Position numbers and translations under genes: made by a program. Below, one piece after another: positions 34,251 to 47,657 of a DNA stretch of 64,000 nt (positions within the stretch are counted from its first letter, which is position 1; every line of letters starts with the position of its first letter). Origin of the DNA: Shewanella olleyana (GTDB lineage: Bacteria; Pseudomonadota; Gammaproteobacteria; Enterobacterales; Shewanellaceae); the NCBI RefSeq assembly GCF_023283825.1, contig NZ_JAKILD010000020.1:37224-101223 (forward strand), read 5' to 3'. The notes under the pieces were generated by a model. That model saw nothing but the letters and a program-made list of their open reading frames with translations, was not told the DNA's origin and did not search any database.

Positions 34251-37200
34251 TTATTTAGCTGATTCGAAGAAAAATGGTTTACGTTGAATTTCTTCGCCAT
34301 TTAACTGGTTCATGGTTTCGGCATTATATAACTTACCGTTCGCCATGGTGTACGTCACTCTGTCTGTGACGCGAATATCAGCTAAAGGGTCTCCATCAAT
34401 AACGATAATATCCGCCAGTTTACCTGCTTTAATCGAACCTATTTGATGATCCATTCCGAATGTTTTGGCCGGGTTAATGGTCGCAGTTTTAAGCACGTCC
34501 ATATTGCTCATACCGCCTTGAGCGAACATCCACATTTCCCAGTGAGCAGCTAAACCTTCACGCTGACCATGAGCACCAATATTTGGATGAATACCAATTT
34601 CATTCAACTCATTGGCTACGCGAGCAACATTAAAGTGATTGTAATGGGCATCTGGTGCTTTGGTTCTACGCATTGAGCGAGCATTAAGAATATCGCTTGG
34701 TACGTACATACTTAAACGTGGGTGAGCCCAAACATCAGTTTTGTCATACCAGTAGTGCTCGCCTGAAATCCCGCCATAAGCAACAACTAGAGTCGGGGTG
34801 TAAGCCACTTCTGTCTGACTCCAGAATTGTTTGATGTCACTGTAGATTGAGCCTGCTGGAAGCGAATGTTCAATCGTTGTATGACCATCGGCAATCATTG
34901 ATAAATTGTGCTGAAGTAAACTTCCGCCTTCAGGCACAACCATCATCTCTAATTCACGTGCAGCCTGAATCACTTGTTGACGTTGGTTACGACGCGGTTG
35001 GTTATAACTCTTCACACTAAAAGCACCGACTTTTTTCAAGCGCTCTAAATGGAATTTTGCATCATCTAACGAATCGACATGAGACGTATAACCTGGAGCA
35101 TTTGCACCATATAGAATGGTACCCGTTGAGAATATACGTGGACCGACAATATTACCTGCCTTTTGCTGCTCAGATGCTGCAAATATCTCAGTGGTATCAT
35201 TTGATGGATCATGAATCGCAGTAACACCAAGTGATAAACCAGAATAAAGCTGCCAGTTTTGTTGAGGTATGATTTCATCGTCAGCTTGACCACCATGAGC
35301 GTGGGCATCGAATAAACCAGGCATCAAAGTTTTACCTTTAATATCGATTACCTGTGCACCTTTCGGGATGCTTACGCTAGCATCACCAACACTAACAATC
35401 TTATTGTCAGTAACTATGACTACACCATTTTCAATGACTTGATCATTTTCCATAGTGATGACTTTACCGCCAACAAAAGCGACTGTTCCACGTGGAACAT
35501 CTGCTTTTTCTTTAAAGCCAATCGCTGTGACAGTCGGTTTTGCTTCATCATCAGCTTTTGCATATTGAGTATCAACAGCTGCTTGGTATAAGTCAGGGCC
35601 TAGAGTCCAGTAAAGCTCGTTACTCTTGTTGTTCCAACTTATGCTTTCACCTGCGCGCGTGCTAAGTTGAGTGACAGGAAGGTTAGTCGCTTTCGGGCTA
35701 ATACGTACAGTTTCACCATGTTTAGCGAATGGCGTAACGTAAACGCGGAAACGTTCAGAGAATGCTAAGTGTTCGCCATTTGGTGACACTCTAAATTCTG
35801 TAGCATGCTCGCTAGTATAATGGGTACGCTTTTCGAAACCATCTAAGCTAATTGAAGATAGTTCAGGAGTTTCACCGTGATCCATAAAGTATACGCGTGA
35901 GTTATCTGCACCAAATTGTGGTTGATACCCATTCGCGGTAATTTTTATGTTGTTCTTTTTCTTGAGGTCAACTTTATATAAACCTGGTTCTTGTGACCAA
36001 GTTCGCGGTGTCATGTAACCGCCTTTAGCTTTACGGTACACAACAACTTTGCCATCAGGCGAAAAGGTCGGTTCTACATATTTACCAGGCTCTTTGGTTA
36101 GTTCTTTACTGCGACCACCTTTGGCGCTAACGATACTAACAGTTCCTTGGTCTTGGTCATTCCAAGTCGTAAAGACAATATTTTTACCATCACGTGACCA
36201 TTGTGGGAAAAGTTCGTTAATATCATCATCAAGTCGAGTTAGACGTTTTTGTTTACCGTCTTCAATATCACGGATCCAAAGTTTACCTAATGCTTCAAAT
36301 ACCACTTTCTCACCGTTAGGGGATACTTGTGCCATACGCAGCATTTTTACATCAAATTCATCTTGATCAAGATTTTGAGTAAAACGAACGGATGGTTGAA
36401 CATCTAATTCTGTTTTAACTGAGAAAGGAATATTCTCTACTTCTTTGTCTTCAACATTTAATTTATTGATTTTACCTTTGGCCCAAAATACGATTTCTTC
36501 GTTATCTTGTGTCCAAGACATGGTAGGGTACACACCATGAATCGCCCATGTTTCTTGCATATCACGATCAAGGTTGTCGTAAAGTTTGATGTGTTCACCA
36601 GACTTTAAGTCGAGTAAATATAACGTTGATTGGAAACCATCACGCTTAATATAAGCAAGCTTAGTTCCATCTGGACTAGGTGTTGGACGAATTGCACCGC
36701 CAGTGCCTTGAATTAACACTTCGATATCACCTGTTTGGGTATCGTAGCGTTTAATTTTATAAATCCCTTTTACAGAATCCTTTGAATAGTGAAATGTTTT
36801 ACCTGGTGTAGCATCTTGGCTGAAGTAAATATAACGACCATCTGGTGAGTAAGCTGGTTCACCTAAATCTTTCTGATCATTAGGTCTTTCAGTTAGTTTA
36901 ACGCCTTCACCACCTGCAACATGATACATCCATACTTCACCAGCGCCTAAACTGCGGCTGGCTGTAAAGTGTTTACGGGCGACCAAATATTGCGAGTCTG
37001 GGCTCCAAGCAGGGCTGTTCAATAAGCGGAACGTCTCGGTAGTCACTGGGCGAGGATTGCTACCATCGGCATCCATAACCCAAATATTATCGCCACCGTC
37101 TTCATCAGAGGTAAAAGCAATTGATTTACCATCTGGGCTATATACTGGCTGCATTTGCCAAGCAATGCCTGATGCTAGTTTTTTAGCTTCGCCACCACTT

Positions 37201-37439
37201 ATTGGCATTTGATAAATGTCACCAAGTAAATCAAACACTATGGTTTGACCGTCAGGTGAAACACTGACGTTCATCCAAGTACCTTCGGTAACATCAATTT
37301 GAAGTTTTTCTAATGGTGCATTGGCTGGAGCGTTAACTTGCCATTTTTCAGTTTCTTCTGCGGCGTTAACAGCTAATGATGCACTAGCTAAACTCAGCGC
37401 TATTGCGGTGTAGAGTGGTTTTATTTTTGAGGTAAACAT
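34251..37439 (-). CDS. Exported TolB-propeller / amidohydrolase fusion protein
   Basis: A 1062-residue protein with a Sec signal (residues 1-27, ending AVNA). Residues about 40-620 hold repeated PD40/TolB-like beta-propeller units (recurrent YSPDGKSIAF-, WSRDGKNIVF- and FSPDGKVVVY-type motifs). Residues about 655-1050 form an amidohydrolase domain with the metal-binding HxH in GLFDAHAHGG and later His residues (IEHSLP, GAHGQREG). The propeller may gate or bind peptide or other substrates for the hydrolase. The substrate is unknown. A parS match lies inside it at 35484. Confidence 0.88.
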   Translation of the reverse strand: MFTSKIKPLYTAIALSLASASLAVNAAEETEKWQVNAPANAPLEKLQIDVTEGTWMNVSVSPDGQTIVFDLLGDIYQMPISGGEAKKLASGIAWQMQPVYSPDGKSIAFTSDEDGGDNIWVMDADGSNPRPVTTETFRLLNSPAWSPDSQYLVARKHFTASRSLGAGEVWMYHVAGGEGVKLTERPNDQKDLGEPAYSPDGRYIYFSQDATPGKTFHYSKDSVKGIYKIKRYDTQTGDIEVLIQGTGGAIRPTPSPDGTKLAYIKRDGFQSTLYLLDLKSGEHIKLYDNLDRDMQETWAIHGVYPTMSWTQDNEEIVFWAKGKINKLNVEDKEVENIPFSVKTELDVQPSVRFTQNLDQDEFDVKMLRMAQVSPNGEKVVFEALGKLWIRDIEDGKQKRLTRLDDDINELFPQWSRDGKNIVFTTWNDQDQGTVSIVSAKGGRSKELTKEPGKYVEPTFSPDGKVVVYRKAKGGYMTPRTWSQEPGLYKVDLKKKNNIKITANGYQPQFGADNSRVYFMDHGETPELSSISLDGFEKRTHYTSEHATEFRVSPNGEHLAFSERFRVYVTPFAKHGETVRISPKATNLPVTQLSTRAGESISWNNKSNELYWTLGPDLYQAAVDTQYAKADDEAKPTVTAIGFKEKADVPRGTVAFVGGKVITMENDQVIENGVVIVTDNKIVSVGDASVSIPKGAQVIDIKGKTLMPGLFDAHAHGGQADDEIIPQQNWQLYSGLSLGVTAIHDPSNDTTEIFAASEQQKAGNIVGPRIFSTGTILYGANAPGYTSHVDSLDDAKFHLERLKKVGAFSVKSYNQPRRNQRQQVIQAARELEMMVVPEGGSLLQHNLSMIADGHTTIEHSLPAGSIYSDIKQFWSQTEVAYTPTLVVAYGGISGEHYWYDKTDVWAHPRLSMYVPSDILNARSMRRTKAPDAHYNHFNVARVANELNEIGIHPNIGAHGQREGLAAHWEMWMFAQGGMSNMDVLKTATINPAKTFGMDHQIGSIKAGKLADIIVIDGDPLADIRVTDRVTYTMANGKLYNAETMNQLNGEEIQRKPFFFESAK
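35484..35499. promoter_or_regulatory. parS: parS site (symmetric) inside the amidohydrolase gene
   Basis: A second exact TGTTCCACGTGGAACA, 1280 bases from the first, inside coding sequence. Two identical 16-mers within 1.3 kb are not expected by chance. Confidence 0.85.
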
Positions 37440-37820
37440 GCACAGTCCATTTTATGATTATCGTTATAGGTAGAGTTATATTTTTATCAATCGAGTGTTG
37501 TTTGCGAGTTATAAAACTGATGATATTTATCGCATAATTTTAGCAAGAACTAAACTGTTTTTCTGTTTCAATTGATGACAGATATCAATGGCAAGATTAT
37601 GCGAATAGAGAATGGATGCTGTGGGTGATGTAAAAGGTAAGCTTGTTGAATTTTAAAATATTTTAATGGACTAAACCATGACGCTGTTTAGTTATCTAAA
37701 ACTTATTTAAAGATAAAATCTGTATTCGATACCAGTACCGGCTTGGTGAGCTTTTGTTATTAGTTATTTTTATATTTAACTTTAAACGTTCATTCGTTTA
37801 AGTGAGTTAACTCAAGAGGA
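37440..37820. other. AT-rich intergenic region, no gene seen
   Basis: The 381 bases between the MOSC gene and the TolB/amidohydrolase gene (both minus) contain no convincing reading frame. The part next to 37440 should hold the promoter of the long gene. Near the MOSC stop there is a weak inverted repeat, TTAAACG-N6-CGTTTAA (37782-37801), that lacks a T-run. I see no tRNA, repeat family or riboswitch. Confidence 0.6.
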
Positions 37821-38261
37821 TTAATCAATGCTGACCTTATCATCAACTTGAATTAACCCTTCTTTAACTACTTTACAGGTTACGCCGCCACGCCAATGCG
37901 GGAGTAAGGCTTTTTCGAGACCAGCATGAGCCATTTCCATTTTTGCACATGGATCGGTTTCACCAGTGATAAGTAAGCTAACTTCTTCACCGATAGAAAT
38001 ATGTTTACCGACATCAGCTGAACTGAACTGGTAATCATCAATTAGAATATTGGCTCTGCGGGTGAGCCAATCTAAGTCTGCATCTACTTCTTGGCAGGCT
38101 TGCTGCCATTGTTCAAGTGACATCACGGTCACTTGTCGTTTGCTGGGACGACCAAAAACATCATTTTCTACACCACGAAGCAGGCTTACATTGGCACAAA
38201 AAACTTGATTCATTTTGCCTTTTTTAACTGTCTTGTAAGCAATTGCTTTAAGTGTAGACAT
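37821..38261 (-). CDS. MOSC domain protein
   Basis: A 146-residue single MOSC domain (molybdenum cofactor sulfurase C-terminal fold). The conserved cysteine is Cys105 in ETDPCAKM, followed by the WRGGVTCKVV element typical of the fold; ANILIDDYQFSSADVGKHISIG (shown here only as a landmark) forms the core strand region. MOSC proteins bind molybdenum cofactor or handle sulfur. It is 2 bases downstream of tusA, a sulfur-relay gene, and they are likely co-transcribed. The exact substrate is unknown. Confidence 0.85.
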   Translation of the reverse strand: MSTLKAIAYKTVKKGKMNQVFCANVSLLRGVENDVFGRPSKRQVTVMSLEQWQQACQEVDADLDWLTRRANILIDDYQFSSADVGKHISIGEEVSLLITGETDPCAKMEMAHAGLEKALLPHWRGGVTCKVVKEGLIQVDDKVSID

Positions 38262-38263
38262 GA

Positions 38264-38509
38264 TCAGAGTCCCTTTTTAATCATATATTTATATGGTGTT
38301 TGCTTAGTGTCGCTTGCGATAAGAGTATGATCCATAAATTCACAAAAGCTTGGAATATCTCTGGTGGTTGCAGGGTCATCAGCTGTGATAAGTAACGTTT
38401 CACCCTCAGCCATTTTACGAACTGTTTTACGGATCATCATCACAGGTTCTGGACAACGTAAACCAAGTGCATCTAAATGATGTTCTGCTGTAGAAAATAT
38501 TTCGTTCAT
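38264..38509 (-). CDS. tusA: Sulfur carrier protein TusA
   Basis: An 81-residue sulfur-transfer protein with the signature [14 protein letters not shown]; Cys19 carries the persulfide received from IscS for 2-thiouridine formation in tRNA and other uses. The MnmG/MnmE enzymes, also in this window, act on the same wobble uridine. It is the first gene of a two-gene unit with the MOSC protein. Confidence 0.95.
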   Translation of the reverse strand: MNEIFSTAEHHLDALGLRCPEPVMMIRKTVRKMAEGETLLITADDPATTRDIPSFCEFMDHTLIASDTKQTPYKYMIKKGL

Positions 38510-38621
38510 ACCAACTCTATATACGACTCACTAACAATAATTGCGCTAATTTTACTCTGGTTAAAGCCTGTTGCAAGTGCTGAAACTTAGCTTTATTAGT
38601 ATTTCGTGAACTAAGACAGGA

Positions 38622-38637
38622 TGTTCCACGTGAAACA
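38622..38637. promoter_or_regulatory. parS: parS site (exact classical sequence)
   Basis: TGTTCCACGTGAAACA is identical to the classical 16-base parS. It lies between tusA and the fadA terminator, in non-coding DNA. Confidence 0.92.
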
Positions 38638-38663
38638 TTTATCTGGTTGGGACGCTTTGTAAC

Positions 38664-38694
38664 AAAAAAGCCGCACTCAGAAGAGTACGGCTTT
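38664..38694 (-). terminator. Rho-independent terminator after fadA
   Basis: Read on the minus strand, AAAGCCGTACTC and GAGTGCGGCTTT pair (one mismatch) around a 4-base loop and are followed by six T. It ends the fadBA operon. Confidence 0.88.
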
Positions 38695-38722
38695 CAACCT
38701 TAAGCGTTATATTGAATCACTA

Positions 38723-39904
<1,182 letters not shown>

Positions 39905-39914
39905 TTACTGCTAA

Positions 39915-44255
<4,341 letters not shown>

Positions 44256-44347
44256 TGGTGGGAAAAAGTATGCCAGAATATAAGGTTATATAACTGTGAA
44301 ATTTACACGGTCTAAAACCAATGCCATGCAAACTAGTGCAATAATAA

Positions 44348-45805
44348 ATGCAATATAAAACAATTATCAGAATAACCGGCCTGTTGATGGGACTATTTTC
44401 TATCACCATGTTGCCGCCAGCATTGGTTGCCATTCTTTATCAAGATGGTGGCGGTACTGCTTTTATTCAGGCATTTTGCGTTAGCTTATTTTTAGGTTTT
44501 TTACTCTGGTACCCAAACCGCAGACAAAAAGGCGATTTACGCACCCGTGAAGGCTTTTTGATTGTGGTGCTATTCTGGACCGTTCTAGGCTCCATTGGTG
44601 CTTTGCCATTTATTTTCTCCAACGAACCTAATCTCAGTTGGACTGACAGTTTTTTTGAATCCTTTTCAGCGCTAACAACCACTGGTGCAACAGTGATTGT
44701 TGGCCTCGATGACTTACCTAAAGCCATTTTGTTTTACCGGCATCTACTGCAGTGGATGGGCGGTATGGGTATCATTGTACTTGCTGTGGCTATTTTGCCA
44801 CTGTTAGGTATTGGTGGAATGCAGCTGTATAAAGCTGAAATTCCCGGACCTGTTAAAGACAGTAAAATGAAGCCAAGGATTGCCGAAACGGCTAAAGCAC
44901 TTTGGTATATTTACCTGCTGCTCACCGTCGCCTGTGCAACCGCATTTTATTTTGCAGGAATGGGGGCATTTGATGCGATTTGTCATTCGTTCTCAACCAT
45001 TGCGATTGGTGGTTTCTCAACCCATGACGCCAGTATTGGTTATTTTGATAGCCCATTGATCAATGTCATTTGTGCGGTATTTTTGCTGATTGCTGCGGTG
45101 AACTTTAGCTTGCACTTTGCGGCCTTCAGTTGGCGCGGAATTAACTTTAAAGTGTACTTTCGCGATGCAGAATTTAAGGCTTTAATTGGTATTCAACTGG
45201 CATTAACAGCGATTTGTTTTGCGACTTTATATAGCTCAGGTATTTACGATACGCCTGAACAAACCCTTGATTACGCTTTTTTTCAAGTGGTTTCCATTTC
45301 AACGACAGCAGGTTTTGGTACTGAAAGTTTTCATACATGGCCGCTGTTTTTACCAATCTTATTGATCTTCTCTAGCTTTATTGGTGGTTGTGCCGGTTCT
45401 ACTGGCGGCGGTATGAAAGTTATCCGCTTTGTATTACTGCTGCTACAAGGCTCGCGCGAGATGAAGCGGCTTATTCATCCTAAAGCCATGTATTCTATTC
45501 GTATCGGTGGTTCGGCATTACCTGATCGTGTGATTGATGCAGTGTGGGGGTTCTTCTCTGCTTATGCGTTAGTGTTTGTGGTGTGTATGGTGTTACTAAT
45601 GGCCATGGAGATGGACGCCATCACGGCATTTAGTGCGACTGCGGCAAGTATTAATAACTTAGGCCCAGGTTTAGGCGATGTTGCCAGTAACTACGCGAGT
45701 GTGACCGATGGCGCTAAATGGGTATTAGTACTTGCGATGTTATTTGGTCGTCTCGAAGTGTTTACCTTGTTAGTACTGTTTACACCGACTTTTTGGAAAA
45801 ACTAA
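44348..45805 (+). CDS. trkH: Trk-type potassium uptake membrane subunit TrkH (copy 1)
   Basis: A 485-residue channel-like potassium transporter subunit of the inner membrane, gated by TrkA. The four pore-loop motifs are visible: ALTTTGATV, FSTIAIGGFST, SISTTAGFGTE and INNLGPGLG, each between hydrophobic spans. Length matches E. coli TrkH (483). It lies in the pepQ-yigZ-trkH-hemG order. A second trkH is at 47658-49100 next to trkA. Confidence 0.96.
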   Translation: MQYKTIIRITGLLMGLFSITMLPPALVAILYQDGGGTAFIQAFCVSLFLGFLLWYPNRRQKGDLRTREGFLIVVLFWTVLGSIGALPFIFSNEPNLSWTDSFFESFSALTTTGATVIVGLDDLPKAILFYRHLLQWMGGMGIIVLAVAILPLLGIGGMQLYKAEIPGPVKDSKMKPRIAETAKALWYIYLLLTVACATAFYFAGMGAFDAICHSFSTIAIGGFSTHDASIGYFDSPLINVICAVFLLIAAVNFSLHFAAFSWRGINFKVYFRDAEFKALIGIQLALTAICFATLYSSGIYDTPEQTLDYAFFQVVSISTTAGFGTESFHTWPLFLPILLIFSSFIGGCAGSTGGGMKVIRFVLLLLQGSREMKRLIHPKAMYSIRIGGSALPDRVIDAVWGFFSAYALVFVVCMVLLMAMEMDAITAFSATAASINNLGPGLGDVASNYASVTDGAKWVLVLAMLFGRLEVFTLLVLFTPTFWKN

Positions 45806-45858
45806 CTTAACCAATGTGTTAATGACTAACAGGGAATGATCATTTACAAGGAATGAAA

Positions 45859-46386
45859 ATGTCGAATAACTTAATTATCTATTCAACCGTTGACGGCCAA
45901 ACACTGGCAATATGTGAAAAGATAAAGCAGCAATTAGAAACAACAGATGAGCAAGTGACAATTGCCTCTATTGAGCAAGCTGGTACATTAATATTAGAAA
46001 GCTTTGATAAGATTTTAATTGGTGCAAGTATTCGTTACGGTAAGCACCGACCTGCTTTATTTGAATTTATTAATCAACATGCCGCTACATTAGATAAAGC
46101 CAATAGCGCCTTTTTTACCGTGAATGTGGTGGCAAGAAAACCAGAAAAGAATACCCCTGAAACTAATCCTTATATGCAAAAGTTTTTAACTTTAACAAGC
46201 TGGAAGCCAAAGCTGTTGGGTGTGTTTGCAGGTAAAATTGATTACCCTAAATATCGAACTATCGACAGAGTCATGATCCGCTTTATTATGTGGATGACTA
46301 AAGGGCCAACAGATACCAGCGGCACATACGAGTTTACTGACTGGAATAAAGTGGATGAGTTTGCCAACGAGTTTAAGCAGCTCTAA
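45859..46386 (+). CDS. hemG: Menaquinone-dependent protoporphyrinogen IX oxidase HemG (copy 1)
   Basis: It oxidises protoporphyrinogen IX to protoporphyrin IX in heme synthesis and passes electrons to quinones. It is a flavodoxin-fold protein with FMN loop YSTVDGQTLAICEKI, a GASIRYGKHRPALFEFI segment and the FFTVNVVARKPEKNTPETN long loop that marks HemG. I choose the ATG at 45859 (MSNNLIIY, 175 residues), since the AAGGA site touches the ATG at 45853 but is well spaced for this one. Confidence 0.95.
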   Translation: MSNNLIIYSTVDGQTLAICEKIKQQLETTDEQVTIASIEQAGTLILESFDKILIGASIRYGKHRPALFEFINQHAATLDKANSAFFTVNVVARKPEKNTPETNPYMQKFLTLTSWKPKLLGVFAGKIDYPKYRTIDRVMIRFIMWMTKGPTDTSGTYEFTDWNKVDEFANEFKQL

Positions 46387-46411
46387 ACATTGAGCCTTTA
46401 GAAGGGGTCAA

Positions 46412-46447
46412 GCTAGGCTTTGAGTGAGAGTCAAAGCCTGATCTAGC
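46412..46447. terminator. Hairpin between hemG copy 1 and the ArsR gene
   Basis: A 9-base-pair perfect stem AGGCTTTGA/TCAAAGCCT with a 7-base loop and extra GCTA/TAGC pairing beyond a bulge. It has no T-run, so it may be a rho-dependent or weak bidirectional end for two convergent genes. Confidence 0.4.
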
Positions 46448-46498
46448 AGGGCAGTTGTTTACAAAAGATCTATATAACAATCGCTTTTTTATAGCGAG

Positions 46499-46807
46499 CT
46501 AGTTAGCGCAATATAAACGATGCAAAATCGAAATCACTTCAGTCACTTCTTCATTCTTTAATGTGTAGTAAACATTTTGCGAACTTTTACGTGTATTGAC
46601 TAAATCCTGCGCTCGAATAACTGCAAGGTGTTGTGATAATGCTGATTGACTCAGTGGCACCTTTTCGTTGAGTTCAGTCACACTGTGTTCTTTGTCGAGT
46701 AATAAACACAAGATCATCAAACGATATGGGTTGGCAATAGCTTTTAACCATTTGGCAGCCATTTCCGCGTTACCTAACATCGAATCTACATCAATATTTT
46801 CAGACAT
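46499..46807 (-). CDS. ArsR-family regulator of the two-cysteine SqrR/BigR/HlyU type
   Basis: A 102-residue winged-helix repressor (NPYRLMILCLL, SVTELNEKVPLSQSALSQHLAVIRAQDLV with the recognition helix around 52-65). It has exactly two cysteines, Cys34 in the second helix (ILCLLL) and Cys100 near the C-terminus (RLYCAN), 66 residues apart. In SqrR, BigR and HlyU the paired cysteines have the same spacing and form a tetrasulfide or disulfide to sense persulfides. No arsenic/cadmium cysteine cluster is present. It is divergent from hemG copy 2, the probable target. Confidence 0.85.
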   Translation of the reverse strand: MSENIDVDSMLGNAEMAAKWLKAIANPYRLMILCLLLDKEHSVTELNEKVPLSQSALSQHLAVIRAQDLVNTRKSSQNVYYTLKNEEVTEVISILHRLYCAN

Positions 46808-46832
46808 CTATATACCTTACCTGACTATATAC
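46808..46832. promoter_or_regulatory. Direct repeat CTATATAC at the ArsR promoter
   Basis: CTATATAC occurs at 46808-46815 and 46825-46832, starting next to the ArsR start codon. It contains symmetric TATATA cores and might be part of the autoregulatory site, but AT-rich promoters give such matches easily. Confidence 0.25.
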
Positions 46833-46993
46833 ATTAAATTTATTACCTAATTGGCATCATACTGCTGGCTTACACAGATCTCAATTTTATCGTTCAAATA
46901 TATGAGTCATTTCTAATTTGTGATCAAAGAGCACGATTGCAATGGATTTTTTTGCCACAATGATTGCTTATTAGAGCAACCATCGGTGTAAAA

Positions 46994-47548
46994 ATGGCAA
47001 AAACATTAGTGATTTATTACTCAAGAGGCGGTCATACGGCGCAAATTAGTCGTGCGATAGCTGAGCAGATTGTCCACAGTGGTCATCAATGCGATGTGGT
47101 CAATATTCTTGATAATAATCATGCTGACATTGATTGGGCTAGTTATGACGCCATTGCGCTAGGCGCTTGTGTCCTTTACGGCTCTTACCATAAGTCAGTG
47201 TTTGAGTTTGTGACTCGCTATCAAGCTGAGTTAAGCAGTAAGCCAAACAGCTTTTTCTGCGTTAATGTTGTTGCCCGTAAGCCTGAAAAGCGTATTCCAG
47301 AGAACAATAAGTATCTGCAAAAGTTCATCGAGCTTTCACCTTGGACACCGCAAGATGTGAAGATTATTCCTGGAAAAGTGAATTACCCGTCTTGGACATG
47401 GTATGACAGCTTAGCCATTCGCTTAATCATGAAAATGACCGATGGACCAACAGATCCTACAAGCGTGATTGATTACACTGACTGGGATGATGTAAAAGTT
47501 TATGGCAATCATATTGTCAGCTTAGTTGAGGCAGAAACTGCTAGCTAA
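46994..47548 (+). CDS. HemG-like protoporphyrinogen oxidase (copy 2)
   Basis: A 184-residue HemG homologue beginning MAKTLVIYYSRGGHTAQISRAI (shown in part), with the FMN loop, the GACVLYGSYHKSVFEFV segment and the FFCVNVVARKPEKRIPENN long insertion typical of HemG, and the closing MTDGPTDPTSVIDYTDW, matching copy 1 in layout. I use the ATG at 46994; the frame to 46964 adds ten residues with no ribosome site. It could be a second HemG or a specialised flavodoxin. It lies between a two-cysteine ArsR gene and trkH copy 2. Confidence 0.88.
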   Translation: MAKTLVIYYSRGGHTAQISRAIAEQIVHSGHQCDVVNILDNNHADIDWASYDAIALGACVLYGSYHKSVFEFVTRYQAELSSKPNSFFCVNVVARKPEKRIPENNKYLQKFIELSPWTPQDVKIIPGKVNYPSWTWYDSLAIRLIMKMTDGPTDPTSVIDYTDWDDVKVYGNHIVSLVEAETAS

Positions 47549-47575
47549 ACGCTTTATACAATATCTTCAGCAAAG

Positions 47576-47607
47576 AAAAGGTGATGCTTACAATGCATCA
47601 CCTTTTT
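47576..47607. terminator. Bidirectional terminator between hemG copy 2 and trkH copy 2
   Basis: A perfect stem AAAAGGTGATGC/GCATCACCTTTT with a 7-base loop and a T-run on each strand separates the two convergent genes. Confidence 0.9.
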
Positions 47608-47657
47608 ACTTTTTTATTTCTTACTTTCAATCAAGGAAAGTGCTTAAGCTGAGCGGG

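Noticed and set aside
37782..37801. TTAAACG-N6-CGTTTAA as a second PsrA operator
   Set aside because: The spacing between AAAC and GTTT is 8, not 2-4, and it lies downstream of the MOSC gene, not at a promoter.
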